Shown: positions 24,613 through 37,579, counted from the first letter of the stretch. The stretch: DNA of 64,000 nt from Tetracentron sinense (GCA_015143295.1 CM026565.1:16688548-16752547), one strand, 5' to 3'. Notes: generated from the letters alone by a model not told the origin. Program-made: numbers and translations.

Positions 24613-27600
24613 CTATACCAGTTGCTCAACTAGTGTAAGATCCTCTCGGATTTCCACCGGATCAAGCTCTATGACATGGGAAGGGTCCGAGATGTACTTC
24701 TGGAGCATGGAGATGTGAAACACATTGTGGACCGCTGCCATATGAGCGGGCAAAGCAACACGGTAAGCCACCTCAGCGACTCTAGTAATGATCTCGAACG
24801 GGCCCACATATCTCGGGCTAAGCTTGCCTCTTTTCCCGAATCTCATAACACCTTTAGTTGGTGAAATCTTGATAAAAACAAAGTCGCCAACTCGAAATTC
24901 AAGGTTCCGCCTATGGGTGTCGGCATAGCTTTTCTGTCGATCTTGTGCGGTCTTCAACCTCTCCCGGATAAGCTTGACCCTATCTGCGGTTTGTTCAATT
25001 ATTTCGGGGCCCAACACCTTCCTTTCCCCAACTTCATCCCAATACAACAGGGATCTACAACTTCTCTCATATAAAGCCTCAAAAGGTGCCATTTGTATAC
25101 TTGCCTGATAACTGTTGTTGTAGGCGAATTCCACCAAAGGCAGGTGATCTTCCCAACTTCCTTTAAAATCTAGCATACAAGCTCGGAGCATGTCTTCTAT
25201 CACCTGATTCACCCGCTCGATTTGCCCGTTAGTCTGTGGGTGGAAAGCTGTGCTAAAGTCCAGTCGGGAACCCATGGCATCCTGAAAACTTTTCCAGAAC
25301 CTGGAAGTGAATCTCAGGTCCCGATCCGACACAATGCTCACTGGCACCCCGTGCAATCGGACTATTTCCTTTATGTACAGCACCACTAACTAATTTGAGT
25401 TGAATGTAGTCCGGTAGGGTAAGAAATAGGTTGTCTTCGTCAGTCTGTCGACCACAACCCATATAGCATCACAGTTTCTAGCCGTCTTTGGCAACCCCAC
25501 AATGAAGTCCATAGAGATGTGCTCTCATTTCCACTTGGAGATAGGGAGAGACTGTAAAAGTCCAACCGGTCTCCTGTGTTTGGCTTTGACTTATTGGCAC
25601 ATCAAGCATTTAGACACATACTCCGCTATTTCTCGCTTCATATTCTGCCACCAAAAATGCTTCTTCAAGTCCCTATACATTTTGGTACCCCCGGGGTGAT
25701 TGGTGTACTTGGACTGGTGAGCCTCGTATAAGATTTCTCGCTTAAGCTTCTCATCGGCTGGGACACATACTCTTCCCTTGAAAGTGATAATTTCATCGTC
25801 CCTCATCGAAAAATCCATACCGCCACTATTAACTGACTTGTCTCAGTAAGAAAGTAGCTCGGCATCCATTCCCTGCAACTCTTTGATCATGCTCAGGACA
25901 TATGGCCTAACTGTGATGTTATCTATTACTGGCACAAAGGTAGAGAGACTAAAACTAATGTCGAGGTCGGATGCATCCTCTAGATACCTCCACTCCTTCA
26001 GCATCATATTCGCCAAAAGTCCAGTAGGCTTCCTGCTAAGAGCATCGGCTACAACATTCGCTTTGCCCGGACTGTATTGAATGGAGCACTCATAGTCTTT
26101 CAAATATTATACCCATCTTCTTTGCCTCAGGTTCAGCTCCTTCTGGGAAAACAAATACTTAAGGCTTTTATGATCTGTGAATACCTCAAATTGTTCCCCA
26201 TAAAGATAATGTCACCAAATCTTCAATGTAAACACAACCGCGGCGAGCTCTAAGTCATGAGTGGGATAGTTCTTTTCATGCTCTTTCAATTGCCTTGAGG
26301 TGTAGGCAATAACCTTGCCATGCTGCATGAGTACGCATCCCAACCCCACATGGGAGGCATCACTATATACAATGAAACCGCCGCTCCCGGAAGGCACTGT
26401 GAGGATGGGAGCCGTGGTAAGGCGTTTCTTCAACTCCTGGAAGCTCACTTCACATTTGTCACTCTAACTAAACTTGGCATTTTTTCTCGTCAAGTAAGTG
26501 AGAGGTGCGGCCAAACTGGAGAATCCCTCCAGAAACCTCCGGTAGTAGCCCGCTAATCCAAGGAAACTCTGAATTTCGGTGACACTCTTGGGTCTCTCCC
26601 AGCTCATAACTGCCTCAATCTTTACTGGGTCAATAGAAATACCCTCAGCTGACACTACATGTCCTAGAAATGCTACCTTCTCTAACCAGAATTCACACTT
26701 ACTTAGCTTAGCATATAGCCTATGCTTTCTCAACATCTCTAGAGCAAGGCGGAGGTCTCTTGCATGATCTTCCCATGTCCGGGATTACACCAAAATGTCG
26801 TCAATTAATACAATCACACATCGATCTAAGTATGATCGGAACACCCGGTTCATCAGATCCATGAACGCCGCCGGTGCATTCGTCAGCCCAAAAGGCATGA
26901 CGAGGAACTCGTAATGCCCATACCGAGTCCTGAAAGCCGTCTTCGGAACATCTTCCGCCTTAATCTTTAACTGATGATATCCCGATCTAAGATTAATCTT
27001 GGAGAAGAATCTCACTCCTTTCAGTTGGTCAAACAAGTTGTTTATCCGTGGCAAGGGATAACGGTTCTTGATAGTGACCTTGTTCAACTGACGGTAGTCT
27101 ATGCACATTCTCATCGACCCGTCCTTCTTCTTTACAAAGAGGACCAGAGCTCCCCACGGTGACACACTTGGTTGGATGAAACCAAGTTGTTGTAACTCCT
27201 CAATCTGTTTCTTCAATTCTTCAAGCTCTATAGGGGCCATTCTATATGGTGCCCTTAAAATCAGAGCGGTACCCGGAGCAAGCTCTATAGCGAACTCAAT
27301 CTCTCTGTCAAGAGGCAACCCGAGAAGTTCCTCCGGAAACACATCCAAGTACTCACTCACAACCGGAATAACCGAGGAGTTTTGTCCTTCTGAGTTCGCT
27401 AAGCTCAAAGCTACCAAGCAAGCAATATCCCTTTCTCTCAATCCTCGGAAATGAAAAGGCTTAACCCCTTCCGGCTTGAAATTCACCATCTTTTCATAAC
27501 ACGCAACATGACCGTGGTGGTTTGCCAACCAATCCATCCCTAGGATGACATCAAAATTCAAGTCTTGGAAATCTAGAACGATGAGATCGGCCAACAATTC

Positions 27601-27828
27601 ACTCTCCCCCACTTGCACCACACAATCTCTAAATATTTTATCGGTATCAACTGACTTGCCGAGTGGAGTTGCAATGGTCAACTCCCGCTCTAACGGAGTA
27701 GCCTCAATCAAAAAGCCCTTTGCAAAACTGGGTGAGACAAAGGAGTGAGTGGATCCTGTGTCGATCAACACTCGAGCTAGACATTCATTCACTAACAAAG
27801 CGCTTGTACGATTAAACACTAACATCAA
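24613..27828 (-). pseudogene. Nested gypsy pol relic: protease, RT, RNase H, integrase
   Basis: In - strand order: an aspartic protease with [10 protein letters not shown] (near 27760), a conserved ILGMDWL motif (near 27540), RT with [10 protein letters not shown] (near 27110) and VLIDDILV (about 26800), Ty3-type RNase H to about 26110, an integrase zinc region (about 25818-25591), and an integrase core with FHPQTNGQIERVNQVIEDML to LPLVEFAYNN (about 25240-25110), ending near 24613. Long frames survive, which fits a fairly recent insertion, but the polyprotein is broken in several places and is treated as a fossil. Confidence 0.88.
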
Positions 27829-28225
27829 TATATTTCAAACAAGACATGCACCATACATAGGTAACCCCTAGTATAAATAACCACTCATCATAAAATGGAA
27901 ATTTTTTCACAACTTAAAACTTCTAAGATTTTTTGCATACCTTGCATGACATCGTCGAATGCACGTGCATCTCTATCTGATAGAGTAAAAACTCGACCCT
28001 GGGAGGTTAGGCGAGGAGGCCGTGTAGACTATAAGACCCTCAAAGCTTGAGAAGAGCTAGGGTGAGATGTCTGCCTCATCGGGGGTCTGTTCCCTTGAGA
28101 CTGAGCTGGCATATGACGTTGGGGACAATCTCTAACCTGTGGCCTTGGTCACCACAATGGAAGCAACTTCCTGTAACCCTCCGGCATTCCCCGCTGGATG
28201 CCTCCTTCCACAAAGGGTGAAGATA

Positions 28226-29190
28226 TCATGCACATAGGTGGGAGGAGCATATCCCGTAGCCTGAGTCACTGCGGGGCGAGGAGCCTAAGTGAAAGCCGGA
28301 CGAAAAGCTGGTGGAGCAAAAGGGTGGGGAGCCTGTGGTGCCGAATATATCATCTGTGACTGAGTTGGCCCTGCGGACTGATACAAGCCTTGCTCTTTTC
28401 TCCCCTGAACTACTCGACTGTCCTTTCTCCATTCCTCTTCTTTTGAAGAACTCTTGGAATTCGATTCGGCTAAAAGTGCCTTATCCACAACTTCTGAATA
28501 TATCTCATGTCCAAACATTGAGACTCGATCCTTGAGGTAGGCCTTCAACCCCCTCTCAAACTTCCGGGCTTTCATAGCCTCGGTCGCTATCATATGTGGA
28601 GCAAATCTGGATAGCTCTGAAAACTTGGCTTCATAAGCCACTATCGACATATTACCTTACTCCAAGGTAATGAACTCAACTTCCATCTTTTCTTTCATCC
28701 CTATTAGGAAGTACTTCTTGTTGAAAATGTCCAAGAATTCCTCCCAAGTCCAGTCTTGACCTTGTCGGGTCAACTCTAGGGTCCGACGCGCGGACTTCCA
28801 CCAATGATCGGCCTCACCTTCAAGCATGAAGGCGGCCCAAGTAACCCTTTTCGCCTCTGTAGGCGCCAATACAGAGAATATCTTTTCTAATTACCGAATC
28901 CATCCTTCGGCAACAAGCGGGTCAATACTCCCACAAAAGGTTGGAGGCCTCATCCTCCGGTAAGCCTCTATTCCGGCTTGTGCTCAATTAGGAGGAGCCG
29001 GTATAAGCGCGGCATTAGGCGGAGTGGCTGGTTGCCTTGCCGCTAGCATAGCCAAGGTCTCAGCTATTGAAGCGAAAGCTTGGGCGAAGTCGGGTTGATC
29101 ATCACCCGATGAAGCATCACCTCCATTGCCCCTTGTGTTGTACCCGTGACCCCGGGTATTGCGTCTCATAATTTCTCTTGAGAACGACAA
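28226..29190 (-). pseudogene. Nested gypsy gag relic
   Basis: It begins near 29190 with a Gly/Arg-rich start (RGHGYNTRGNGGDASSGDD), followed by a capsid region with the TWAAFMLEGEADHWWKSARR block (about 28840-28780) and the RFAPHMIATEAMKARKFERG block near 28600-28545. It is the same gag type as the one at 20660-21934. The CCHC part near 28110-28200 is only weakly readable. It is broken. Confidence 0.8.
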
Positions 29191-29481
29191 TACACCATGA
29201 GTCTAACTTGGATACGCATTTAGTAACAATTCCACCATCCATTTAAAGCATATTAACTAAGCACCAGATAATGCACACATGGTATACAACACAATAGCAT
29301 ATCATACAATCCGTGTAGGACTCTAAGTTTGGTTGAAGTTCAACCTGTTTTGACTAAGGCTAACTTGTTAGTCTATACTTGGAATACAACTCTTTTATAA
29401 CACCTAATGCCTTATTCACGTATGGTATCAAGTACTAAGTGACCCTAGGGACTCTAATGCCTAGGGCTCTGATACCACCTC

Positions 29482-31840
29482 TGTCGCATCCCAAAATACC
29501 CCCTAGGAGTTAAGGGATACTTTAGGTGTGACTATACATACCTGTCAGACCATCCTGAAATAAAAATGGCTAACACAATACAATAAGGATAATAATCAGA
29601 GCGCGGAAGCTAAACATAAATGCGGGAGTGTGAACTAACTTTTTCTTTTTCTTATAAGTTTGTATCCCAAGTGAAAATATACATAAAACATATCCAAGCC
29701 TAAGGTGGACAGGCCCACCTATCAAAATATCAAAATACATAAAAGACCTTCTCATACTCTCCCCTCAACAGTAGTCGAGGTATGGCCACACGTCGAGGTC
29801 TCGGTCCACCTGAGACTGTAGTGGAATAGATGGCTCTCTCTCCTCTATGTACTCTTCCTCGACCCAAGGCTCCGGGTCGAGGGCTCCCTCAGTACCTACC
29901 GACAAAAAAGTATGGCTGAGCATGGAATACTCAGTGAGTACAAGCTACTAGCTAACCATAACAATAATAAAACACAACAACAGTAATACAATACAGAGCA
30001 GTAAGGGTAGCATCACAAAAGAAACAATATTAAACATGGTACAATACAATCATCTTGACGTTCGTGCATGAATGCGAAAACTCTGATAAAACTCATGCTT
30101 GGAAATCCGTCTCATGTCTCAGTATGGCTTGAGAAAATCATATATGCATGCATGCATGAATGCCTTGTCATCCTCTTGTAAACTTGCATCTTGTAACTTG
30201 TGAGCCAGATGCTAGCACCCGAATCTCCCTGGGCTGCCAACCTCCTTGATATATGATTTTCTTGTGAGCCAGAGGCTAGTACCCGAATGTCCCTGGGCTA
30301 CCAACCTCCTTGACATGTAGTAAATTTCAGTTTTCTTGTGAGCCAGAGGCTAGTACCCGAATGTCTCTGGGCTACCAACCTCCTTGACATGTAGTAATTT
30401 TGGTTTTCTTGTGAGCCAGAGGCTAGTACCCGAATGTCCCTAGGATATCAACCTCCTTGACATGCAATGTTTTCTTGTTGATTATTATATGCACGTGCTC
30501 TTGAAATCTCGGTTCATGCAAACATGCGTGCTCGTGTACGTGACAGTGGTGACAATCATGGGAATGCGGGTAACAGGAGAGATATGGATCACAATTAAAT
30601 TCATAGTATAAGCATATGAAGATTTGAGTAATCTACATGGCCCTTGATCAATTCGTCATTCATAAGAATGCATAAGGCCTACTTCCATTTCTTCATTTAG
30701 GTCCCTTATTCATGGTTTAGGCATCTCCTCAAACACAACATGCAATGTTCCATAATAGTTCATATTCTTCTTTTTGGGGCATATTTTTCATTCAATCATA
30801 AAGGTAAGTTATTATTTATGAAATGTCCATCCTCCATTTTCCCCTTTCACACACCACACACATCCATACATTTCGGCATCCAATCGCCTCAATCAACACC
30901 CCATACACATCCACACCATTTTCCTTATCTTGTTTAGATTTATTGGAGATGTTACATTTTATAGGGAAGGAAAACATACTAGCAAGCATCATATTTCACA
31001 ATAGAAAACCTAGATTATTGCTAGGGGAAGTTAGTAGGGTGTACTAACCTTAGATCAAGGCTTGATCTTGGTAGAAACCTTGATTGAAGCTCCACTTGCA
31101 AGGAGGAAGACCCTTGCTTGAAGAAGGTTTGGTGTGGGGAAGAAAACCCTTGCCAAAATGCCGTAGGATCGTTGCCCTAGCTTGAGAGAGAGACTCCCCC
31201 CACGAGCTTAAGCCTTGGCTTTGAGGGATCCAAGCAAAATGAATGATTTTGGGTCTTGAAACCCTTGATCGTACTCTCAAATGGAAAGTGGTCTTTAGAA
31301 CCCTAGTTTCTTCTCCCTCTCTCTCAAATATCCCTAAGTTTAGTGAATGAGGACCCAAATGGTCGAGCAAGCCCTTATGGGTAAGGGTTTAACGCCCAAA
31401 AGATGAAAAAGACCTTACTGAAATTTCTGCAAAAACGCGAAGACCGAGCGATCAGTGGTTATGACTGATCGATCGGTTGCTTACCGAGCAATCGGTGTTC
31501 TTGACCGAGCGACCGGTCAAAAATATGCTCTCTGAAAAATTTCCCCATACAAAAAAGTTAACCAGTCGATAGCCTCCGATCGATCGGTTTTGGACCGATC
31601 GATCGCTACTAATGATCGAGAGATCGGTGCTCTGCAGGTCCCGACTGTTTTGACCATATCTTTTGACTCGTTCGTTGGATTTCGATGATTCAACTTGCGC
31701 TGAGTTCATCTTTCGAAAAGGAACATTTTTGACATTTTAGAATTGTCGATTTCTCCCTTATTTATTAATTAGACTACGAGAAAGGCCAATTAGCTACGAA
31801 AGTACCATTCATTAAATATAGAAAAGTCTGGGGTGCTACA
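29482..31840 (-). repeat. 5' LTR of the nested gypsy element (four repeat units)
   Basis: 2,359 bp. It starts TGTCGCATCCC on the + strand beside the primer-binding site and ends GGGTGCTACA at 31840. It carries four units of the same minisatellite (30195-30465) that has five units in its partner LTR. A palindrome cluster lies at 31445-31635. Confidence 0.88.
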
Positions 31841-31899
31841 TATGATGAGTTGTTGATTATACTAGGGGTTACCTATGTATGATGTATGTCTTGTTTGAA

Positions 31900-34800
31900 A
31901 TCTACTGATGTTAGTGTTTAATCGCACAGGCGGCTTATTAGTGAACGAGTGTCTCGCCCGAGTGTTGATCGACACAGGATCCACTCACTCTTTTGTCTCA
32001 CCCAATTTTGCAGAGGGTTTTGTGACTGAGGCTACTCTGTTAGAGCGGGAGTTGACTATTGCAACTCCACTTGGCAAGTCGGTTGATATGGACAAAATAT
32101 TTAGAGATTATGTGTGGTTCAAGTGGGGGAGAACGAACTAGTAGCCGATCTCATCTTCCTAGATTTTTAAGACTTGGATTTCAATGTCATCCTAGGGATG
32201 GATTGGTTGTCAAACCATCACGGCCATGTTGACTGCTTTGAAAAGATGGTGAATTTTAAGCCGAAATGAGTAAAACCATTTCACTTTCGAGGATTGAGAG
32301 AAAGGGATATTGCTCGTCTTGCAGCTTTGAGCTTAGCAAACTCAGAAGCACAAAACTCCTCAGCCCTTCCGGTCATGAGTGAGTTCTTAGATGTGTTCCT
32401 GGAAGAACTTCCTGGATTGCCTCCTGACAGAGAGATTGAGTTCGCTATAGAGCTTGCTCCAGGCACCACTCCGATTTCAAGGGCACCGTATAGAATGGCC
32501 CCAACAGAGCTTGAAGAATTGAAGAAGCAGATTGATGAGTTACAACAACTTGGTTTCATCCAACCAAGTGTCTCGCCGTAGGTAGCTCCGGTCCTCTTTG
32601 TAAAGAAGAAGGACGGGTCGATGAGAATGTGTATAGACTACCGTCAGTTGAACAAGGTCACTATCAAGAATCATTATCCCTTGCCACGGATAGACGACCT
32701 ATTTGATCCACTGAAGGGAGCGAGATTCTTCTCCAAGATTGATCTTAGATCAGGATATCATCAGTTAAAGATCAAGGCAGAAGATGTTCCAAAGATGGCT
32801 TTCAGAACTCGGTATGGGCACTACGAGTTCCTTGTCATGCCTTTTAGGCTGACAATTTGCATCGGCGACGTTCATGGATCTAATGAACCGGGTGTTCCGA
32901 TCATACTTAGATCGATGTGTGATTGTATTCATCGATGACATTTTGGTGTATTCCCAGACACGGGAAGATCACGCACGAGATCTCCGCTTTGCTCTAGAGA
33001 TGTTGAGAGAATATAGGTTATATGCCAAGTTGAGTAAATGCGAATTCTGGTTGGAGAAGGTAGCATTTCTCGGACATGTAGTGTCAGCTGAAGGCATTTC
33101 TATTGACCCAGCAAAGATTGAGGCAGTTATAAGTTGGGGAAGACCCAAGAGCGTCACGGAGATACGTAGTTTTCTCGAGTTGGCAGGCTATTATCGGAGA
33201 TTTATGGAGGGATTCTCTAGTTTGGTTGCACCTCTAACTTACCTGACGAGGAAAAATGCCAAGTTCAGTTGGAGTGACAAATGCGAAGCGAGCTTCCAGG
33301 AGTTGAAGAAACGCCTCACCACGGCTCCCGTCCTCTCAGTGCCATCTGGGAGTGGTGGTTTTGTTGTTTATAGCGAGGCCTCCCATGTGGGGTTGGGATG
33401 TGTGCTTATGCAGCATGGCAAGGTCATTACCTATGCCTCCAGGCAATTGAAAAAGCATGAGAAGAATTATCCCACTCACGACTTAGAGCTTACCGCGATT
33501 GTCTTTGCTTTAAAGATTTGGCGACATTATCTCTACGGAGAACAGTTTGAGGTGTTCACCGATCACAAGAGCTTAAAGTATTTGTTTTCTTAGAAAAAGT
33601 TGAATCTGAGGCAAAGAAGATGGGTAGAATTTTTGAAGGACTATGAGTGCTCCATTCAATACCATCCTAGCAAAGCGAATGTTGTAGCCGATGCTCTTAG
33701 CCGGAAGCCTACTGGACTTTTAGCGCACATGATGCTGAAGGAGTGGAGGTTGTTGGAGGATGCATCCAACCTCGACATCAGTTTTAGTCTCCCTACCTTT
33801 GGGCCGATAATGGCTAGCATCACTGTTAGGCCATATATCCTGGGCATGATCAAAGAGTTGTAAGGAATGGATACCGAGCTACTTTCTTACCGAGACAAGT
33901 CTAGTTAATAGTGGTAGCAAGGATTTTGCGATGAGAGAAGATGGAATTGTCACTTTCAAGGGAAGAGTATGTGTCCCAGCCGATGAAAAGCTTAAACGAT
34001 AAATTTTGTACGAGGCTCACCGGTCTAAGTACACCGTTCACCCTGGGGTACCAAAATGTATAGGGACTTGAAGAAGCACTTTTGGTGGCAGAACATGAAG
34101 CGAGAAATAGTGGAGTACGTATCCCGATGCTTGGTGTGCCAGCAAGTCAAGGCCGAACAAAAGAGACCGGCTGGGCTTTTACAGTCTCTCCCTATTCCCC
34201 AGTGGAAATGGGAGCACATCTCTATGGAATTCATTGTGGGGTTGCCGAAGACGGTCAGAAACACGATGTTATATGGGTTGTAGTTGACAGACTCGTGAAG
34301 TCTGCCCATTTCTTGCCGTACCGATCTACATTCAATTAAAATCAGTTGGCGGCACTGTACATCAAGGAAATAGTTCGGTTGCACGGGGTACCAGTGAGCA
34401 TTGTCTCAAATCGGGACCCTAGATTTACCTCTAGGTTTTGGAAAAGTTTTCAAAGTGCAATGGGTTCCCAATTGGACTTTAGCATGGCCTTCCATCCACA
34501 GACGGATGGGCAAACCGAGCGAGTGAATCAGGTTATTAAAGATATGCTCCGGGCATGTATGCTAGACTTCAAGGAAGTTTGGGAAGATCACCTACCTTTG
34601 GTAGAATTCGCCTACAACAATAGTTACCAGGCAAGCATACAGATGGCACCTTTTGATGCTTTGTATGGAAGGAGTTGTAGATCCCCGTTGTATTGGAATG
34701 AAGTTAGGGAAAGGAAGGTGTTGGGCCTCGAATTAATTGAACAAACCGCAGATAGGGTCAAGCTTATCCGGGAGAGGTTGAAAACTGTACAGGATAGGCA

Positions 34801-35261
34801 GAAGAGTTACGCCGACAACCGAAGGAGAGACCTTGAATTTCGAGTTGGCGACTTTGTTTTTGTAAAGATTTCACCAACCAATGGTGTCATGAGGTTTGGG
34901 AAGTGAGGAAAGCTTAGTCCGAGATATGTGGGTCCGTTCGAGATCATTACTAGAGTTGGTGAGGTGGCTTACCGGTTGCCTTACCCGCTCATATGGCGGC
35001 GGTCCACAATGTGGTCCATGTCTCTATGCTCCGGAAGTATATCCCAGATCCTTCTCATGTCATCGAGCTTGATCCGGTAGAGATTTGAGAGGACCTCACA
35101 CTAGTGGAGCAACCAGTGCAGATCTTAGACAGGCGAGAGCAAGTCTTGTGCAACAAGACCATTCCCTTAGTGCTTGTGAGATGGCAGCACAATTTAGTAG
35201 AGGAAGCTACATGGGAACGAGAGATCGAAGTGAGAGAAATGTATCCTCAGTTATTTGTTTA
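31900..35261 (+). pseudogene. Outer gypsy pol relic: protease, RT, RNase H, integrase
   Basis: This resumes the element begun at 18071. Protease [10 protein letters not shown] is near 31965, [12 protein letters not shown] near 32630, [12 protein letters not shown] near 32930, and RNase H with [10 protein letters not shown] near 33560. The integrase zinc region and core (FHPQTDGQTERVNQVIKDML, near 34490) follow, and a chromodomain-like end near 35160-35260. It is closely similar to the nested copy but further decayed. Confidence 0.87.
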
Positions 35262-35353
35262 GGACCTTGGCCTTCCCTTGTATTTTTTTATGGTCTTGTG
35301 CATGTATGTATCGTCCAAATTTTGAGGATGAAATTTTTATAAGGGGGGGAGAA

Positions 35354-37485
35354 TGTAGCACCCCGGACTTTTCCATACTTAATGAATAGCTCTTTGGTTG
35401 CCAATTGGCCTTTCACATGGTCTAATTAATAAATAAGGGAGAAATTGAAAATTCGGAAATGTCAGAAATGTTCCTTTTCGAAAGATGAATCCAACGCAAG
35501 TTGAATCGTCAAAATCCGACTAACTAGTCAAAAGATATGGCCAAAAGACCTAAGTGAAAAAAATTGAGGAAAATCAGCAAAATAGGCAAAACACAGACCA
35601 ACCAGTCGACCCGTAGCCCACCGGTCGACCACTATTGCACTAATTTTGTATGGGGAATTTTTCCAAAAAGGAGGTTTTGGACCGATCTACCGCTCCAGTC
35701 AACCGGTCAACCGCTCCTCGAGTACTTTGCCTATTTGGTCTGTTTTAGCCAAGATTTTAAGGGTAGGATGGTCATTTGACCACCCCACTTTCTATAAAAC
35801 CCCCAAATCCGTGGGTGAGGGTTTCATAAACCCTCAAGGCATGTATTGGGATATTAGAGAAGGGAGAGAAAGGAAGAGTTAGGGTTTTGCTCAAACCCAT
35901 CTCAAGCAAGGATTTTTCTACTCAAAGGATCTAATCCCATCTTCCCTCAAGTTCTCCTCCAAGTTTAAAGGTTAGTACACCCTACTAACTCCCATTAGCA
36001 ATAACCTAGATCTTTCCTCTTGAAAATCATGACTTTTGATATTGTATTTCTTCTTCTATTGAAAGGTATCATTTTCCCTAAATCCCTAAATATAAACAAG
36101 ATAGAATAAAAGGTATGATTGTGTGGGTGAAATGGTGTTTGAGGCGATTGGATGCCGTATGGATATTGTGTGACGTGTGAAATGGGAATTGGTGGATGGG
36201 CATTTTACGAATAATGAACTACCTTGATAATGTGATGGAAAATATGCACTAAAAAGAGGGAATGGGAGGACTAAGAAACGTTGTACACCGTGTGTTTGAT
36301 AAAATGACTAAACAAGGGATAAATGGATTTGAGGAAGATAAATGGAAATAGGAATGGTGTAACTTTTCTTATAATTTATCAATTGCCCAAATGTGCTATA
36401 TGTTGCCTAATTTGTCATACGATTATGCTAGAAATCAAAATGCTATATTCATGTGTTCCTCCCATTCAAACATGTCATCATGGTTACCACTATTGACAAG
36501 CACACAAGCATGCATGCATGCATGAATCTGGTTTTTCAAGAGCATTTGTATATGATAAATCAATCAAGAAAACAAGCATATGTCAAGGAGGTTTGTAGCC
36601 CAAGTGAAGGGTGCTAGCCTCTGGCTCACAAGAAAATAAAACTAGACAAGGAGGTTGGTAGCCCAAGTGAAGGGTGCTAGCCTCTGGCTCACAAGTGAAT
36701 GAAAGAAAAGGGAATGTCAAGGAGGTTGGTAGCCCAGGGATGTGCAGGTGCTAGCCTCTGGCTCATAAGTATACAAGTCAAGAATGAAACAAGAACAAGG
36801 CATGAATGTTTGATTTTCACAAGCAAGACCGAGACATGAAAGAGGTTTCCGAACATGAGTTTACCGAGGTTTTCACATTCATGCATGCATGTCACGATAT
36901 TATATTGCTTCATGTTCCATGCTATTTATCTTATGCTTCTAGTATTACTTTAAATCAATATTTTGAATTGTGTTCACTATCGTTATGCTTTCGCTATTGC
37001 TAGGGTTAGCTAGTAGCTTGTACTCGCTTAGTATTCTATGCTCAGTCGTACTTTTATGTCGGCAGGTTCCATGGATGTCCTTGATCCTGAGCCTTGGGTC
37101 GAGGAGGAGTACGTAGAGGAGAGGGAGCCATCTATTCCGTTACAGTCGCAAGCGGATAGAGACCTTGACATGTGGTCGTAGCTCGACTACTGTTGAGAAG
37201 GGAAGTCCGAGAGAGTTCTTTGTATATTTTGATATTTTGATAGGTGGGCATGTCCACCTCTGACTGGATATGTTTTGTATATGTTAACTTGGAATACTAT
37301 TTTGGAGTTATAGAAGAAAAGAAAAAGTTAGTTCACACTTCCGCACCCATGTTTTGCTTCCGCACTTTGCTTATAGGAATTATTATATCATGTTTAGCCT
37401 TGTTCATTGCAGGATGGTTTGGCAGGTATGTACAGTCACCTCTAAAGTATCCCTTAACTCCTAGGGGGTATTTTGGGGCGCGACC
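35354..37485 (+). repeat. 3' LTR of the outer gypsy element (three repeat units)
   Basis: It starts TGTAGCACCCCGGAC after the purine tract AAGGGGGGGAGAA and ends near GGGGCGCGACC, with terminal bases slightly changed from the usual GACA. Three minisatellite units lie at 36584-36770, against five in the partner LTR. A palindrome cluster lies at 35600-35715, and a TATA box near 35787 (CTATAAAACCC). Confidence 0.85.
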
Positions 37486-37490
37486 AAAGT

Positions 37491-37579
37491 CAAAAATATT
37501 TTCCACTCATCATTATTTAGCTTCCAAGAAGAAAACTAAATATAAAAAAGTAGTGCTTTCTTCTGATAGAATTATGTGA
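37491..37579 (+). pseudogene. LINE ORF1 end (third fragment)
   Basis: This open frame continues that of 18022-18065 once the gypsy element and one target copy are disregarded. It is Lys-rich (KKKTKYKKVV) and stops with TGA at 37577-37579. The next frame, ORF2, opens 7 bp later. This is where the C-terminus of a plant L1 ORF1 is expected. Assignment rests on position and frame, not on similarity. Confidence 0.55.

Larger units (their letters stand above)
21935..31840 (-). mobile_element. Complete-structure Ty3/gypsy element nested in its relative
   Basis: Fossil gypsy element on the - strand, 9,906 bp, flanked on both sides by TATGA (21930-21934 and 31841-31845). The 5' LTR is 29482-31840, the primer-binding site 29466-29477, gag about 28226-29190, protease-RT about 26785-27828, RNase H about 25843-26736, integrase about 24613-25818, the purine tract about 24383-24396, and the 3' LTR 21935-24382. 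All structural parts are present in order, but the reading frames have several breaks. The LTRs differ by about 5 percent in the first 160 bp by eye, so this is the youngest well-dated insertion here, possibly one to a few million years old at usual plant rates. It is the same broad family as the element it sits in. Confidence 0.92.
18071..37485 (+). mobile_element. Tekay/Del-like Ty3/gypsy element, split by a related element
   Basis: Fossil gypsy retrotransposon on the + strand. The 5' LTR is 18071-20340. The primer-binding site is 20345-20356 (TGGTATCAGAGC, initiator Met). Gag is at about 20660-21930, protease/RT/RNase H at about 31900-33900, integrase at about 34056-35260, the purine tract at about 35340-35353, and the 3' LTR at 35354-37485. 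Its own DNA totals about 9.5 kb; the rest is a second gypsy element at 21935-31840. Possible target copies are AAAAT and AAAGT. The two LTRs differ by roughly 8 percent over the first 190 bp by eye, more than those of the inner element, in keeping with greater age. The coding region is broken at many points. Confidence 0.9.
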
